Shown: positions 8,026-16,667, counted from the stretch's first letter. The stretch: DNA of 64,000 nt from Leminorella richardii (GCF_900478135.1 NZ_LS483470.1:985501-1049500), one strand, 5' to 3'. Notes: generated by a model not told the origin, from the letters alone. Program-made: numbers and translations.

Positions 8026-8838
8026 ATGACACAGACTCATCCCATACCGCTTTCCGGCGCGATTGCCGCCGATGCGCTTGCGCGCCTTCGAGAACGTACA
8101 CCGCTTATACACTGTCTGACCAACCAAGTGGTTCAAAGCTTCACGGCTAACGTGCTGCTGGCGCTGGGCGGCTCTCCTGCGATGGTGGTTGCCAGGCAGG
8201 AAGTCGCTGAATTTAGCGCGATAGCCGATGCCCTGTTGGTGAACGTCGGTACTTTGCATGACGAGCAGCGTAAGGCAATATCGCTGGCCGTGGTGGCCGC
8301 CAATCAGGCTGGCGTTCCCTGGGTGCTTGACCCCGTTGCCGTTGGCGGGTTGAGCTATCGCACTGAATTTTGTCGCACCCTGCTGGAACAGGGGCCTGCG
8401 GCAATTCGCGGTAACGCGTCGGAAATTATTGCGCTGGCGGGAAAGACGACTAGCGGACGGGGTGTAGACAGTGCTGATGTGTCTTTGGACGCTCTGTCTT
8501 CAGCGCTGTCTCTGGCGCAGCAAACCGGTGCGGTTGTGGCCGTCACCGGCGATGTTGACTATGTCACCGACGGCCGTCTCACTTATGCGCTTCCCTACGG
8601 TTCCCCTTTGATGACGAAAGTGGTCGGCACCGGCTGTGCGCTGTCGGCTGCGGTGGCGGCATTTATTGCCCAAAAAGACGGCGAGCGCCTTGAACAGGTA
8701 GCCTCCGCATGCATGGTGATGGCCGCGTGTGGCGGCATGGCGGCGGCTGAAGTTGGTGGCCCGGGCAGCTTTGTGCCGCGATTTTTGGATTTACTTTATC
8801 AGTTAGAACCGAAGCGTCTACAGGAGATGACGGTATGA
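8026..8838 (+). CDS. thiM: Hydroxyethylthiazole kinase
   Basis: 270 residues of the ribokinase-like ThiM family. It phosphorylates 4-methyl-5-hydroxyethylthiazole in thiamine salvage. Visible motifs: HCLTNQVVQSFTAN near the N-terminus, GGSPAMV, DPVAVGG, GNASEI, and the C-terminal anion hole/catalytic GTGCALSAA. The ATG has GGGAG 5 bp upstream and follows the TPP riboswitch. It overlaps thiD by 4 bp (ATGA), so translation is likely coupled. Confidence 0.97.
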   Translation: MTQTHPIPLSGAIAADALARLRERTPLIHCLTNQVVQSFTANVLLALGGSPAMVVARQEVAEFSAIADALLVNVGTLHDEQRKAISLAVVAANQAGVPWVLDPVAVGGLSYRTEFCRTLLEQGPAAIRGNASEIIALAGKTTSGRGVDSADVSLDALSSALSLAQQTGAVVAVTGDVDYVTDGRLTYALPYGSPLMTKVVGTGCALSAAVAAFIAQKDGERLEQVASACMVMAACGGMAAAEVGGPGSFVPRFLDLLYQLEPKRLQEMTV

Positions 8839-9632
8839 GAATTAATGCACTGACGATTGCTGGTACTGACCCTAGCGGCGGCGCGGGGATACAGGCCGAC
8901 CTTAAAACCTTTTCTGCGCTGGGCGCCTATGGCACGAGCGTGATGACCGCTCTGGTGGCGCAGAATACGATGGGGGTGCAGTCGGTCTATCGCATTGAAC
9001 CGTCGTTTGTTTCCGCTCAGCTGGATTCAGTATTGAGTGACGTGAGAATCGACTCCGCCAAGATTGGCATGCTGGCAGAGTCTGACATCGTGCATACCGT
9101 TGCTGATGCTCTAGAGCGCTACACTATTCCCCACGTAGTGCTGGATACAGTTATGGTGGCCAAGAGCGGCGATCCGCTGCTGGCGCCCGAAGCCGTGGAG
9201 GCGATTCGCCAGCGGCTGTTGCCGATTGTCTCTCTGATCACGCCAAACCTGCCCGAGGCTGCGGCGCTGCTGGAATGTAAGGTAGCGACAAGCGAACAGG
9301 AGATGCTGACTCAGGGGGAAGCGCTGCTGGCAATGGGATGCCGCGCCGTTTTGATGAAGGGCGGGCATTTAAGCGAGTCGGAAAGCCCTGACTGGCTGAT
9401 AACGGCAGAAGGCAGCACGCGGTTTACTGCGCAGCGTATAGTGACTAAGAATACCCACGGTACCGGCTGTACTCTGTCGGCAGCGCTGGCGGCGCTGCGT
9501 CCGCGTCACGAAAGCTGGTCTCAGACGGTTGAAGCGGCAAAAGCCTATTTGCAGGCTGCCCTTAAAGCTGCAGATACGCTGGAAGTTGGCCACGGGATTG
9601 GCCCAGTGCACCACTTTCACCGCTGGTGGTAA
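8835..9632 (+). CDS. thiD: Hydroxymethylpyrimidine (phosphate) kinase
   Basis: 265 residues (E. coli ThiD 266). It phosphorylates HMP and HMP-phosphate to the pyrophosphate used by ThiE. Motifs: IAGTDPSGGAGIQADLK at the N-terminus, KIGML, DTVMVAKSG, TPNLPEAA, and GTGCTLSAALAA near the C-terminus with the catalytic Cys of the ribokinase fold. It is the second gene of the thiMD operon and ends 16 bp before an intrinsic terminator. Confidence 0.97.
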   Translation: MRINALTIAGTDPSGGAGIQADLKTFSALGAYGTSVMTALVAQNTMGVQSVYRIEPSFVSAQLDSVLSDVRIDSAKIGMLAESDIVHTVADALERYTIPHVVLDTVMVAKSGDPLLAPEAVEAIRQRLLPIVSLITPNLPEAAALLECKVATSEQEMLTQGEALLAMGCRAVLMKGGHLSESESPDWLITAEGSTRFTAQRIVTKNTHGTGCTLSAALAALRPRHESWSQTVEAAKAYLQAALKAADTLEVGHGIGPVHHFHRWW

Positions 9633-9647
9633 AGATCATAAGCAGTC

Positions 9648-9677
9648 AGGGGCGCATAAGGCGCCCCTTCTTTTTTT
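9648..9677 (+). terminator. thiMD terminator
   Basis: Stem AGGGGCGC/GCGCCCCT with a short ATAAG loop, followed by TCTTTTTTT. It also separates thiD from the converging epd gene. Confidence 0.85.
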
Positions 9678-9719
9678 ATCGGTATTTTATTATCGGTATT
9701 TGTATCGTCAGTACGCTCT

Positions 9720-10781
9720 TTAGGCCTGAGAGACGTTTTCTTCCACCTGAGCGCGCTGAGAAGTCGCCAGATCGCTGTTGTGCATGGCCCAGGTCGTGTC
9801 CAACATGCGATTGGCAAAGCCCCATTCGTTATCGCACCAGACCAGCATCTTAACCAGGTGCTGACCGCTGACGCGGGTCTGGGTTCCGTCGACAATGGCG
9901 CTGTGGGGATCGTGATTAAAGTCCGTGGACACCAGCGGCAGCTCGGTGTAGTCAACGATGCCGCTTAGCGCGCTGTTGGCGGCGTGCTCCAGCAGGTTGT
10001 TGACGTCGCTGACGTTAACCGGCACTTCCAGCGTAACGCTGAGGTCTATGGCGGTGACGTTGACGGTCGGCACCCGTACTGAAATGGCTTCAAAGCGATC
10101 GCAGAACTTGGGAAAAATGCGGGTAATACCTGCCGCCAGCTTGGTATCTACTGGGATAATTGACTGCCCGGCGGCGCGAGTGCGGCGCAGGTCTTTGTGA
10201 TAGGCGTCAATCACCGGCTGGTCGTTCATGGCAGCGTGAATAGTGGTAACCGTCCCCGACCGAATTTCAAAAGCGTCGTCCAACAGCTTGATGACCGGAA
10301 TAATACAGTTAGTGGTGCAGGACGCATTAGAAACGATGCGGTGCTCTGATCGCAGGGTAGTGTGGTTTACACCGTAGACGATAGTGGCATCGAGGTCGTT
10401 TCCTCCCGGATGAGAGAACAGCACTTTTTTAGCGCCAGCGGCGATGTGGGCTTCGCCGTCAGCCCGACTACCGAACACGCCGCTGCAGTCTAACACGATG
10501 TCAACGTTGAGGGATTTCCACGGCAGGTTAGCGATCTCCTGCTGGTGAAACAGCTGAATGGCGTCATCGTCAACCCACAGCATTTTTCCTTCCTGTCTGA
10601 CGCGGCGAGCAAAGCGACCGTGGGTCGAGTCGTACTGCAACAGGTGCGCCATTCCTTTTGGATCGGCCAGTTCGTTGATGGCTACGACGCTAATATCTCT
10701 GTTTCGACCGGATTCATAAAGCGCCCGTAAGACGCTGCGGCCGATGCGGCCAAAGCCGTTGATGGCGATTCGAAGGGTCAT
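9720..10781 (-). CDS. epd: D-erythrose-4-phosphate dehydrogenase
   Basis: 353 residues, GAPDH fold. N-terminal NAD-binding INGFGRIGR, catalytic C155 within SNASCTTNC, and the C-terminal WCDNEWGFANRMLDT. The stretches AINELAD, SHPGGNDLDATIVYG and DYTELPLVSTDFNHDPHS match Epd, not GapA. It oxidises erythrose-4-phosphate to 4-phosphoerythronate for pyridoxal phosphate synthesis. AGGAACAACA precedes the ATG. It is about 14 residues longer than E. coli Epd at the C-terminus. Unlike E. coli, pgk and fbaA do not follow; the gene converges on thiD. Confidence 0.95.
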   Translation of the reverse strand: MTLRIAINGFGRIGRSVLRALYESGRNRDISVVAINELADPKGMAHLLQYDSTHGRFARRVRQEGKMLWVDDDAIQLFHQQEIANLPWKSLNVDIVLDCSGVFGSRADGEAHIAAGAKKVLFSHPGGNDLDATIVYGVNHTTLRSEHRIVSNASCTTNCIIPVIKLLDDAFEIRSGTVTTIHAAMNDQPVIDAYHKDLRRTRAAGQSIIPVDTKLAAGITRIFPKFCDRFEAISVRVPTVNVTAIDLSVTLEVPVNVSDVNNLLEHAANSALSGIVDYTELPLVSTDFNHDPHSAIVDGTQTRVSGQHLVKMLVWCDNEWGFANRMLDTTWAMHNSDLATSQRAQVEENVSQA

Positions 10782-11086
10782 TGTTGTTCCTTACCAGTGC
10801 CAGGGCCGCTTGGCGTCATTAGAAAGGCAGCCCGAATGATCGTGTCGGAAGGGCAGAATAACACAATGGAGGGAGGGAAAAAGCCTTCCGAAAGGCGTTT
10901 AATAGCAAAACGTGATAGTGAAAGATGACGGAAATATTGACGGAGGCGTAGCGCTAAATGAACAGAACGTGCGTTTTCCAAAGCGTTTTGGGTGCTTTAC
11001 CTAATCATCGCTGATGGCGTTGGCGCTATAATCCGCGCGCGCTGACCGATTCCCGCGATTTTTTCTTTTTACACGCAGTAGACGCC
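10782..11086. other. Intergenic region between epd and an orphan gene
   Basis: 305 bp separating divergent genes. A TATAAT (11027-11032) lies about 55 bp before the 11087 start and may be its promoter; a matching -35 is weak. A small hairpin GCCTT-CCGA-AAGGC lies in the epd leader side. No gene seen. Confidence 0.5.
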
Positions 11087-11425
11087 ATGAATACAAACCC
11101 CTTTATCGCCCGATGGAGCCGTTCCGGCAATCTGTTGTGCCACGGAGAGTGGCAAATTACCTATAGTGGAACACCGTTAACGCTGCCCGAACCCCTGAGA
11201 GACAAGGATATGGGTACTTACGGCATTTACGACATTATGGATCCCGACAACGAGCTGTTTGCCGACGGTCTGAAGGAAGATGACTGGATTTTGGCCAATC
11301 TGGAATGGCTAGCGGACGTTTTTGTTGACCACGAGATCCCTATTGAGGAGTCGCTAGTCCGAGATTTCTACCAGGCGGTTAACCGCACGGACTGGCGCTG
11401 CACCAGCTGTGCCGGATGCATGTAG
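11087..11425 (+). CDS. Small hypothetical protein with C-terminal CxxCxxC
   Basis: 112 residues, not recognised. No signal peptide or membrane segment. Acidic middle part (DIMDPDNELFADGLKEDDW) and a terminal WRCTSCAGCM with three closely spaced cysteines that could bind a metal. A possible TATAAT promoter lies upstream; the ribosome site is weak. Codon use resembles the housekeeping neighbours, which supports a real gene. Confidence 0.65.
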   Translation: MNTNPFIARWSRSGNLLCHGEWQITYSGTPLTLPEPLRDKDMGTYGIYDIMDPDNELFADGLKEDDWILANLEWLADVFVDHEIPIEESLVRDFYQAVNRTDWRCTSCAGCM

Positions 11426-11514
11426 TTTATCAGTCATATGTAATAATAATGGTTGAATTGAAATATAAGGATTATATAGTTGCCTTTGTAAATTAATTTC
11501 AAAGGAAATGCTGT

Positions 11515-11718
11515 ATGAAGCCGATTTTATACGCTGCCGCGCTGCTGCTGGCAGGGTGCGGTACCTATCAGGGCGGATGTGATATCAGCGAACCTTCCCC
11601 CATTTATAAATACGATCCCGAGTCGGGAGAGTATCGTCGAGATCGGCGAATGGAGCGGGTGAGGGAGCAGGGCGCTCGCGACGGTTCGGCGGACAGCGGT
11701 CCAACTGTCTGTCAGTAG
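11515..11718 (+). CDS. Small lipoprotein, hypothetical
   Basis: 67 residues with a lipobox LLLAGC, so the protein is probably lipid-anchored at Cys14. The mature part is short, charged and Arg/Glu-rich with two further cysteines (GGCD and the C-terminal VCQ). CAAAGGAAA lies about 8 bp before the ATG. It stands alone, converging on the propeller-like gene with an 8-bp gap and no clear terminator. Family unknown. Confidence 0.7.
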   Translation: MKPILYAAALLLAGCGTYQGGCDISEPSPIYKYDPESGEYRRDRRMERVREQGARDGSADSGPTVCQ

Positions 11719-11726
11719 CTCACTGG

Positions 11727-12629
11727 CTATCCTTCGAGAAGAGTGGGCGAAAGTTCAGTGACATAGACACTTCCCTCCGTATAGGCGGCGACGAGATGAC
11801 CACGCATGCAGTAGAACGCATCAGTCAGACGTTTACCGTCTGCGGTTGTAAAAACCAGATCGTCCAGCTTCTTCATGCGCTGGCCGCTGGTGCGCAGCAG
11901 AGAAAATTTACCGTGTTTGGAATAGCCGTTGTCCATCACCAGATAGGGATGGCATACCGCAAAGCAGCTTGCGCCTTCAATAGGAACGCGATAGCGGGTC
12001 GTAGCTTCTCCTGCCAGGTGAATAAGATCGAAGTCGGTGTAGTAGTAAAACCAGACTGAGCGGTCGTTTTCTACATTCAGTGCGTAGCAGTCACAGATAT
12101 CAAACTCTTCTGCCTGCCAGAGCGGGGTGCCGTTGGCGTCATAGTTTACCAGCCCGTTTTGACCCATCGGCTGCGCCCAGCCGTAGTTGCCGAAAACGCC
12201 TTCATCAAAGTAGCTGACCCACAGAGTGTCGCGCTTTGTTGCGATAACGTCCTGAATGCCATCACCGAGGGTAAAGCGACGCAGCAGCCTGCCGTTGAGG
12301 TCATAAATTGCAGCGTTCTTTTCTCCTTCACCATTACGATAGTGGCAGCGGGCGCAGACGAGCAAAATCTGCCCATCGTTCAGCGTCTGTACATAGTGAA
12401 AGTTGATTTTTGACTCAATGGGAGGCAAAACCTGAGGCGGCAAGCCCGGTGCGTAAAGCGTGACGTACCAGCTTCGCTTATCGACTTCCGTTGGTGTAAA
12501 CATACCGTTGATTCGCTCGGGCGGCGTTTCAACTTCCAGAACGGCGAGACGACCGTCAGCGCACCAAGAACAGCCGACCAACTTTCCTCGAGCGTGATGG
12601 GATATCGGCGTAAGGGGAATGCGGATCAC
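11727..12629 (-). CDS. Propeller-like hypothetical protein
   Basis: 300 residues with no signal peptide. Repeated short beta-rich segments (GRLAVLEVE, GQILLVCARC, DTLWVSYF, RSVWFYYYTD, HPYLVMDNG, HLVAAYTEGS) suggest a WD/Kelch-like beta-propeller, but no specific family is recognised. Its start overlaps the 3' end of the TetR gene by 4 bp, so the two form a translationally coupled operon and it is a likely target or partner of that regulator. It has several cysteines (CSWC, CARC, CDC) that could bind metal. Confidence 0.7.
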   Translation of the reverse strand: MIRIPLTPISHHARGKLVGCSWCADGRLAVLEVETPPERINGMFTPTEVDKRSWYVTLYAPGLPPQVLPPIESKINFHYVQTLNDGQILLVCARCHYRNGEGEKNAAIYDLNGRLLRRFTLGDGIQDVIATKRDTLWVSYFDEGVFGNYGWAQPMGQNGLVNYDANGTPLWQAEEFDICDCYALNVENDRSVWFYYYTDFDLIHLAGEATTRYRVPIEGASCFAVCHPYLVMDNGYSKHGKFSLLRTSGQRMKKLDDLVFTTADGKRLTDAFYCMRGHLVAAYTEGSVYVTELSPTLLEG

Positions 12630-13246
12630 GCCTCGGCCTCCGCTGTTCTGGGCTGATATCCATAAAGAAAGCAGCGAACTGCCTGACGCACGTGCTCGTC
12701 AATGGCCTGTTTGGAAGGAGGAGGAAGGCCGAACTGGGCGTCCTGTAAAAGGTTACCTTTGAGAAGGACTATCAGGTGATCGCAGACTATCCGGGGATCG
12801 GCATGAACAAGCTTGCCTTTGTTCATGTAGCTTTCCAGAAAGTCTTCCAGATAGCGGGAAACGCGCCCCGGTCCCTCTTTCATAAAGAACTCGGCCAGCT
12901 CTTTGTCATGGAAGGATTCGGTAACCAGTAGGCGGAACGTCTGCACCATGCAGGGTTGCAGAACAGTATGCAAAAAATTGTTGCCGAGCTGCACCAGCTG
13001 CTGCTCCAGCGGTGAGTCGTCGTCGTGGCGAAAGTTGAAAATTGCCGCCACGCGCTCAATGCTTAATCCGATAACGGCGGTGAGCAGACCCCGCTTGTCG
13101 CCAAAATAGCTGTAAATGGTCTGCTTGGATCCGCCGCAGCGTTCAATGATCTGATCCAGATTGGTTTGGGTATATCCTTGCTCAAGAAAAAGATCGCTTG
13201 CGGCCTCAATAATTTTTTTCTGTTTTAGCTTTGTCGATGGGCGCAT
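12626..13246 (-). CDS. TetR/AcrR-family transcriptional regulator
   Basis: 206 residues. The N-terminal helix-turn-helix is clear (IIEAASDLFLEQGYTQTNLDQIIERCGGSKQTIYSYFGDKRGLL), followed by a helical ligand domain with a TetR_C-like end. The ATG at 13246 was preferred because GAGGT lies about 6 bp upstream; a TTG five codons earlier is the alternative. It is first in a two-gene unit with the propeller-like gene. A perfect 8+8 bp palindrome 117 bp upstream is a candidate operator. Ligand unknown. Confidence 0.88.
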   Translation of the reverse strand: MRPSTKLKQKKIIEAASDLFLEQGYTQTNLDQIIERCGGSKQTIYSYFGDKRGLLTAVIGLSIERVAAIFNFRHDDDSPLEQQLVQLGNNFLHTVLQPCMVQTFRLLVTESFHDKELAEFFMKEGPGRVSRYLEDFLESYMNKGKLVHADPRIVCDHLIVLLKGNLLQDAQFGLPPPSKQAIDEHVRQAVRCFLYGYQPRTAEAEA

Positions 13247-13362
13247 GTAAATACCTCGCAAATTCTATGCCATTAGAACAGCTATCCCTTTTCTATGCAA
13301 TTCCTCTTAATCCATTGATTGATAAAAACTAAATGAAAAAATCAGAGAGGCTTTGGCTGTTT

Positions 13363-13382
13363 TATGTACTCTCTAGTACATA
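13363..13382. promoter_or_regulatory. Candidate palindromic operator of the TetR regulator
   Basis: TATGTACT-CTCT-AGTACATA: perfect 8-bp arms with a 4-bp spacer, the size and symmetry of TetR-family operators. It lies between the speG stop and the tetR start. There is no T-run after it on either strand, so a terminator role for speG is less likely. Confidence 0.4.
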
Positions 13383-13390
13383 TTTTGCTC

Positions 13391-13924
13391 TTAGTGCCCC
13401 TTAAATTTCGCTAGGTACTGATGTTGGAAAATGCACATACGGATGGCATCACGATACTCTCCGTTGATAAAGAACTCGTGCTTTAACGTGCCTTCAATGT
13501 CGAATCCCAGCTTGGCATAGATATGAATGGCTTTTTCATTTTCCCGATCGACGATCAGGTAGAGCTTGTACAGGTTAAGCACGGAGAAGGCGTAATCCAT
13601 TGCGGAGTGGGCGGCAGCGCCTGCGTACCCCTGCCCTTGAAACTCTGGGTCGATAATAATCTGAAACTCTGCGCGGCGATGAACGTGGGTAATTTCTACC
13701 AGCTCAACCAGCCCAACGCGCTGCTCTGCCGCTTCAATAATAAAGCGACGCTCGCTCTGGTCGTGAATGTGTTTATCGTACAGGTCTGATAGCTCGACGA
13801 AGGCTTCGTACGGCTCTTCGAACCAGTAGCGCATAATGCTGGCGTTATTGTCTAGCTGGTGAACGAACCTGAGGTCTTCGCGCTCAAGAGGGCGAAGTTT
13901 AACGGTGGGGCGGCGGGTTGACAT
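13391..13924 (-). CDS. speG: Spermidine N1-acetyltransferase
   Basis: 177 residues (E. coli SpeG 186). The N-terminus, KLRPLEREDLRFVHQLDNNASIMRYWFEEPYEAF, is almost identical to E. coli, as are the spermidine-site segment ELSDLYDKHIHDQSERRF, the GNAT acetyl-CoA motif QGQGYAG, and HEFFINGEYRDAIRMCIFQHQYLA. It acetylates spermidine and spermine to lower toxic polyamine levels. The C-terminal tail is about ten residues shorter than in E. coli. It lies after purN on the same strand but a terminator separates them. Confidence 0.96.
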   Translation of the reverse strand: MSTRRPTVKLRPLEREDLRFVHQLDNNASIMRYWFEEPYEAFVELSDLYDKHIHDQSERRFIIEAAEQRVGLVELVEITHVHRRAEFQIIIDPEFQGQGYAGAAAHSAMDYAFSVLNLYKLYLIVDRENEKAIHIYAKLGFDIEGTLKHEFFINGEYRDAIRMCIFQHQYLAKFKGH

Positions 13925-14031
13925 GAAAACACTCCATCAGTGTAGTTTTTAAATAAAAAATAACAGGGCGTGATGAAAACGCCTGATGAATCTAGCTTAG
14001 TAGGGTTTTTATGACGGGAAAAGCGTTGCGG

Positions 14032-14059
14032 ATAAGAAAACGGCCGGGGAAACCGGCCG
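14032..14059 (-). terminator. purMN terminator
   Basis: CGGCCGG/CCGGCCG stem, followed on the minus strand by TTTTCTTATC, 25 bp after the purN stop. Confidence 0.8.
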
Positions 14060-14083
14060 CAGGGTAAATCGCAGTGAGATGTT

Positions 14084-14719
14084 TTAGCTTTGGAAGCCTT
14101 GTGCCGACAACGGCTTTCCGTCCATCCAGGCGCTGCCGTCGCGCATGGTGAGCCGCCCGTCGACAAACCAGCTGACCACCAGTGGATAGATGCGGTGTTC
14201 CTCTACCTGCACGCGCTTAGCGAGGGTATCTTCCGTATCGTTCTCAATAATCGGTACCACGGCCTGAAGAACGACAGGGCCGCCGTCCAGCTCTTCGGTG
14301 ACGAAGTGAACGGTCACGCCGTGCTCGCGGTCGCCGTTTTCCAGAGCCCTTTGGTGCGTGTGCAGACCGGGGTACTTCGGCAGTAGGGAAGGGTGGATGT
14401 TCAGCATGATACCCGCGTAGCGGTTAACAAACTCTGGGGTCAGAATGCGCATATAGCCTGCCAGAACAACGAGGTCTGGGCGATAAGCGTCAACGGCGTC
14501 TGCCAGCGCGGCGTCGTAGGCCGCGCGATCGGCAAACGCACGGGGTTCAACCACCTGAGTGGCGATCCCAGCTTGCTGGGCGCGAGTCAGGCCGTAGGCG
14601 TCAGCAACGTTGCTAAATACTGCACAGATGTTCCCGCTAATCTCTTTGCGCGCGCAGGCGTCAATCAGCGCCTGAAGGTTAGAACCGCTGCCGGAAATGA
14701 GAACGACGATCCGTTTCAT
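14084..14719 (-). CDS. purN: Phosphoribosylglycinamide formyltransferase 1
   Basis: 211 residues (E. coli 212). It transfers formyl from 10-formyl-THF to GAR in purine synthesis. N-terminal VVLISGSGSNLQALIDAC binds phosphate; the catalytic N-H-D set lies in MLNIHPSLLPKYPGLHTHQRAL and VHFVTEELDGGPVV. The start MKRIVVL was chosen because its ATG overlaps the purM TGA by one base (TGATG), as is usual for purMN. The last gene of the purMN operon. Confidence 0.97.
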   Translation of the reverse strand: MKRIVVLISGSGSNLQALIDACARKEISGNICAVFSNVADAYGLTRAQQAGIATQVVEPRAFADRAAYDAALADAVDAYRPDLVVLAGYMRILTPEFVNRYAGIMLNIHPSLLPKYPGLHTHQRALENGDREHGVTVHFVTEELDGGPVVLQAVVPIIENDTEDTLAKRVQVEEHRIYPLVVSWFVDGRLTMRDGSAWMDGKPLSAQGFQS

Positions 14720-15756
14720 CAGCGGATCACCACGCGCTCGTCGCTGTTGGAGGCCTGAATGTGGCCAATTTTCCAAGCGACTTCGCCGGAGGCCGCTAGG
14801 GCTGCGATGGCATCGTCAGCCAGCTCTGGCGACAGTGCGATAATCATGCCGACGCCGCAGTTAAAGGTGCGGTACATTTCACGCCGCTCAACGTTGCCCG
14901 CCTGTGCCAGCCAGTCAAAAACCGCAGGCCAGCGCCAGCTGTTTTCATCAATCACTGCCTGTGTTCCAGCAGGCAGAACGCGAGGAATGTTCTCCCAGAA
15001 GCCGCCGCCGGTTAGGTGGGCGATGGCTTTCACGTCAATGCGTTCAATTAGTGACAAAATGGACTTCACATAGATACGGGTTGGCGCCAGCAGGTGGTCA
15101 GCCAGCGGCTTTCCTTCCAGCGTTTCGGCTTGAACGTCGGTTCCACTGACGTCAATAATTTTACGAACCAGAGAATAGCCGTTGGAGTGCGGCCCGCTAG
15201 AGGCCAGAGCGATCAGCGTATCGCCGTCGCCGACACGGCTACCGTCGATAATTTCAGACTTTTCAACTACGCCGACGCAAAAACCGGCAACGTCATAATC
15301 TTCCCCGTGGTACATGCCTGGCATTTCAGCCGTTTCACCGCCGACCAGCGCACAGCCGGACTGCTTACAGCCTTCGGCAATGCCGGTAATCACTCGGGCT
15401 GCGGTATCCACATCCAGTTTGCCCGTAGCGAAGTAGTCGAGGAAAAACAGCGGCTCAGCGCCTTGGACAATCAGGTCGTTAACACACATTGCCACCAGAT
15501 CGATGCCAATAGTATCGTGGCGCTTGAGATCCATCGCCAGACGGAGCTTGGTGCCCACGCCGTCAGTGCCGGAAACCAGCACCGGTTCGCGGTACTTTTG
15601 CGGCAGCGCGCACAGCGCGCCGAATCCGCCAAGGCCGCCCATCACTTCGGGGCGGCGGGTTTCTTTTACGGCGCCTTTAATGCGATCGACCAGTGCGTTA
15701 CCGGCATCAATGTCTACACCGGCGTCTTTGTAACTTAAGGACGTTTTCTCAGTCAC
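14719..15756 (-). CDS. purM: Phosphoribosylformylglycinamidine cyclo-ligase (AIR synthetase)
   Basis: 345 residues, the exact E. coli length. It closes the imidazole ring to give AIR using ATP. Visible: SYKDAGVDIDAGN at the N-terminus, GTDGVGTKLRLA, GGETAEMPGMY, SSGPHSNGYSLVRK, and AHLTGGGFWENIPR. It is the first gene of purMN, divergent from upp, with a PurR-like operator 64 bp upstream of the start codon. Confidence 0.98.
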   Translation of the reverse strand: MTEKTSLSYKDAGVDIDAGNALVDRIKGAVKETRRPEVMGGLGGFGALCALPQKYREPVLVSGTDGVGTKLRLAMDLKRHDTIGIDLVAMCVNDLIVQGAEPLFFLDYFATGKLDVDTAARVITGIAEGCKQSGCALVGGETAEMPGMYHGEDYDVAGFCVGVVEKSEIIDGSRVGDGDTLIALASSGPHSNGYSLVRKIIDVSGTDVQAETLEGKPLADHLLAPTRIYVKSILSLIERIDVKAIAHLTGGGFWENIPRVLPAGTQAVIDENSWRWPAVFDWLAQAGNVERREMYRTFNCGVGMIIALSPELADDAIAALAASGEVAWKIGHIQASNSDERVVIR

Positions 15757-15819
15757 TTTGGGATCCCCTGGAAGGTATCGAAAGGTAAAATTCGCAAACC
15801 GCCGCTATTCTATCAGGGG

Positions 15820-15835
15820 AAGCAATCGTTTGCTC
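15820..15835 (-). promoter_or_regulatory. PurR box upstream of purM
   Basis: Minus-strand GAGCAAACGATTGCTT matches the core of the PurR operator consensus (ACGCAAACGTTTTCGT): GCAAACG is exact and the half-sites AGCAA/TTGCT are symmetric. The position in the purM leader/promoter region is as expected for repression by PurR with hypoxanthine or guanine. Confidence 0.7.
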
Positions 15836-15979
15836 ATCTATTTTGACCTGAGAAACCCTCACCGAGCGGAGTGCGTTTTAGCGCGCAAACACCGGATCCG
15901 TCTCTCACTATTCGAACAAGGCGTAGCCGTTTATGATCTTAATCATGCATTTGTCGATCTTTTAGCAACCGTTATAGGG

Positions 15980-15985
15980 TATAAT
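15980..15985 (+). promoter_or_regulatory. Probable -10 element of upp
   Basis: TATAAT 55 bp before the upp start codon; the matching -35 is weak (GATCTT/TTTAGC region). Confidence 0.45.
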
Positions 15986-16040
15986 TTGCCGATTTTTTTG
16001 AGAACGACGAGTGCCATTTGCAGCAGGGGAGAATATAAGA

Positions 16041-16667
16041 ATGAAGATCGTAGTAGTTAGCCATCCGTTAGTTAAGCACAAGCTGGGCCTGATGCGCGAA
16101 GAAGACATCAGCACCAAGCGTTTTCGTGAACTGGCGTCAGAAGTTGGCAGCCTGCTGACCTATGAAGCGACTGCAGATTTAGAAACTGAGAAAGTGACCA
16201 TTAGCGGCTGGAACGGCCCGGTTGAAGTCGAGCAGATCAAAGGCAAGAAGATTACAGTAGTTCCTATCCTGCGGGCAGGCCTGGGCATGATGGAAGGCGT
16301 GCTGGAGCACGTACCGAGCGCGCGCATCAGCGTGGTCGGCGTCTATCGTGACGAAGAAACCCTTAAGCCAGTACCCTATTTCCAAAAGCTGGTTTCCAAT
16401 ATTGAAGAGCGCATGGCACTGGTGGTTGACCCTATGCTGGCGACCGGCGGCTCTATGATTGCCACTATCGACCTGCTGAAAAAAGCCGGATGCCACACGA
16501 TTAAAGTGCTGGTACTGGTTGCCGCGCCGGAAGGCGTTGCCGCACTGGAAGCGGCGCATCCTGACGTTGAGCTGTATACCGCGTCTATCGATCAGGGGCT
16601 GAATGATAAAGGCTACATCATTCCTGGCCTCGGCGATGCGGGCGACAAGATTTTCGGTACAAAATAA
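16041..16667 (+). CDS. upp: Uracil phosphoribosyltransferase
   Basis: 208 residues, as in E. coli. It makes UMP from uracil and PRPP in pyrimidine salvage. Start MKIVVVSHPLVKHKLG; PRPP-binding loop VVDPMLATGGSM; uracil-site C-terminal YIIPGLGDAGDKIFGTK. GGGGAGA lies about 8 bp before the ATG; an upstream in-frame ATG lacks family support. In E. coli uraA follows directly, but here an exported protein gene is inserted between them. Confidence 0.98.
   Translation: MKIVVVSHPLVKHKLGLMREEDISTKRFRELASEVGSLLTYEATADLETEKVTISGWNGPVEVEQIKGKKITVVPILRAGLGMMEGVLEHVPSARISVVGVYRDEETLKPVPYFQKLVSNIEERMALVVDPMLATGGSMIATIDLLKKAGCHTIKVLVLVAAPEGVAALEAAHPDVELYTASIDQGLNDKGYIIPGLGDAGDKIFGTK

Noticed and set aside
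10778..10981. 67-codon minus-strand frame upstream of epd
   Set aside because: No ribosome site; overlaps the epd start; probably leader sequence.
15094..15738. 214-codon plus-strand frame opposite purM
   Set aside because: Shadow of purM in high-GC sequence; no recognisable domain.
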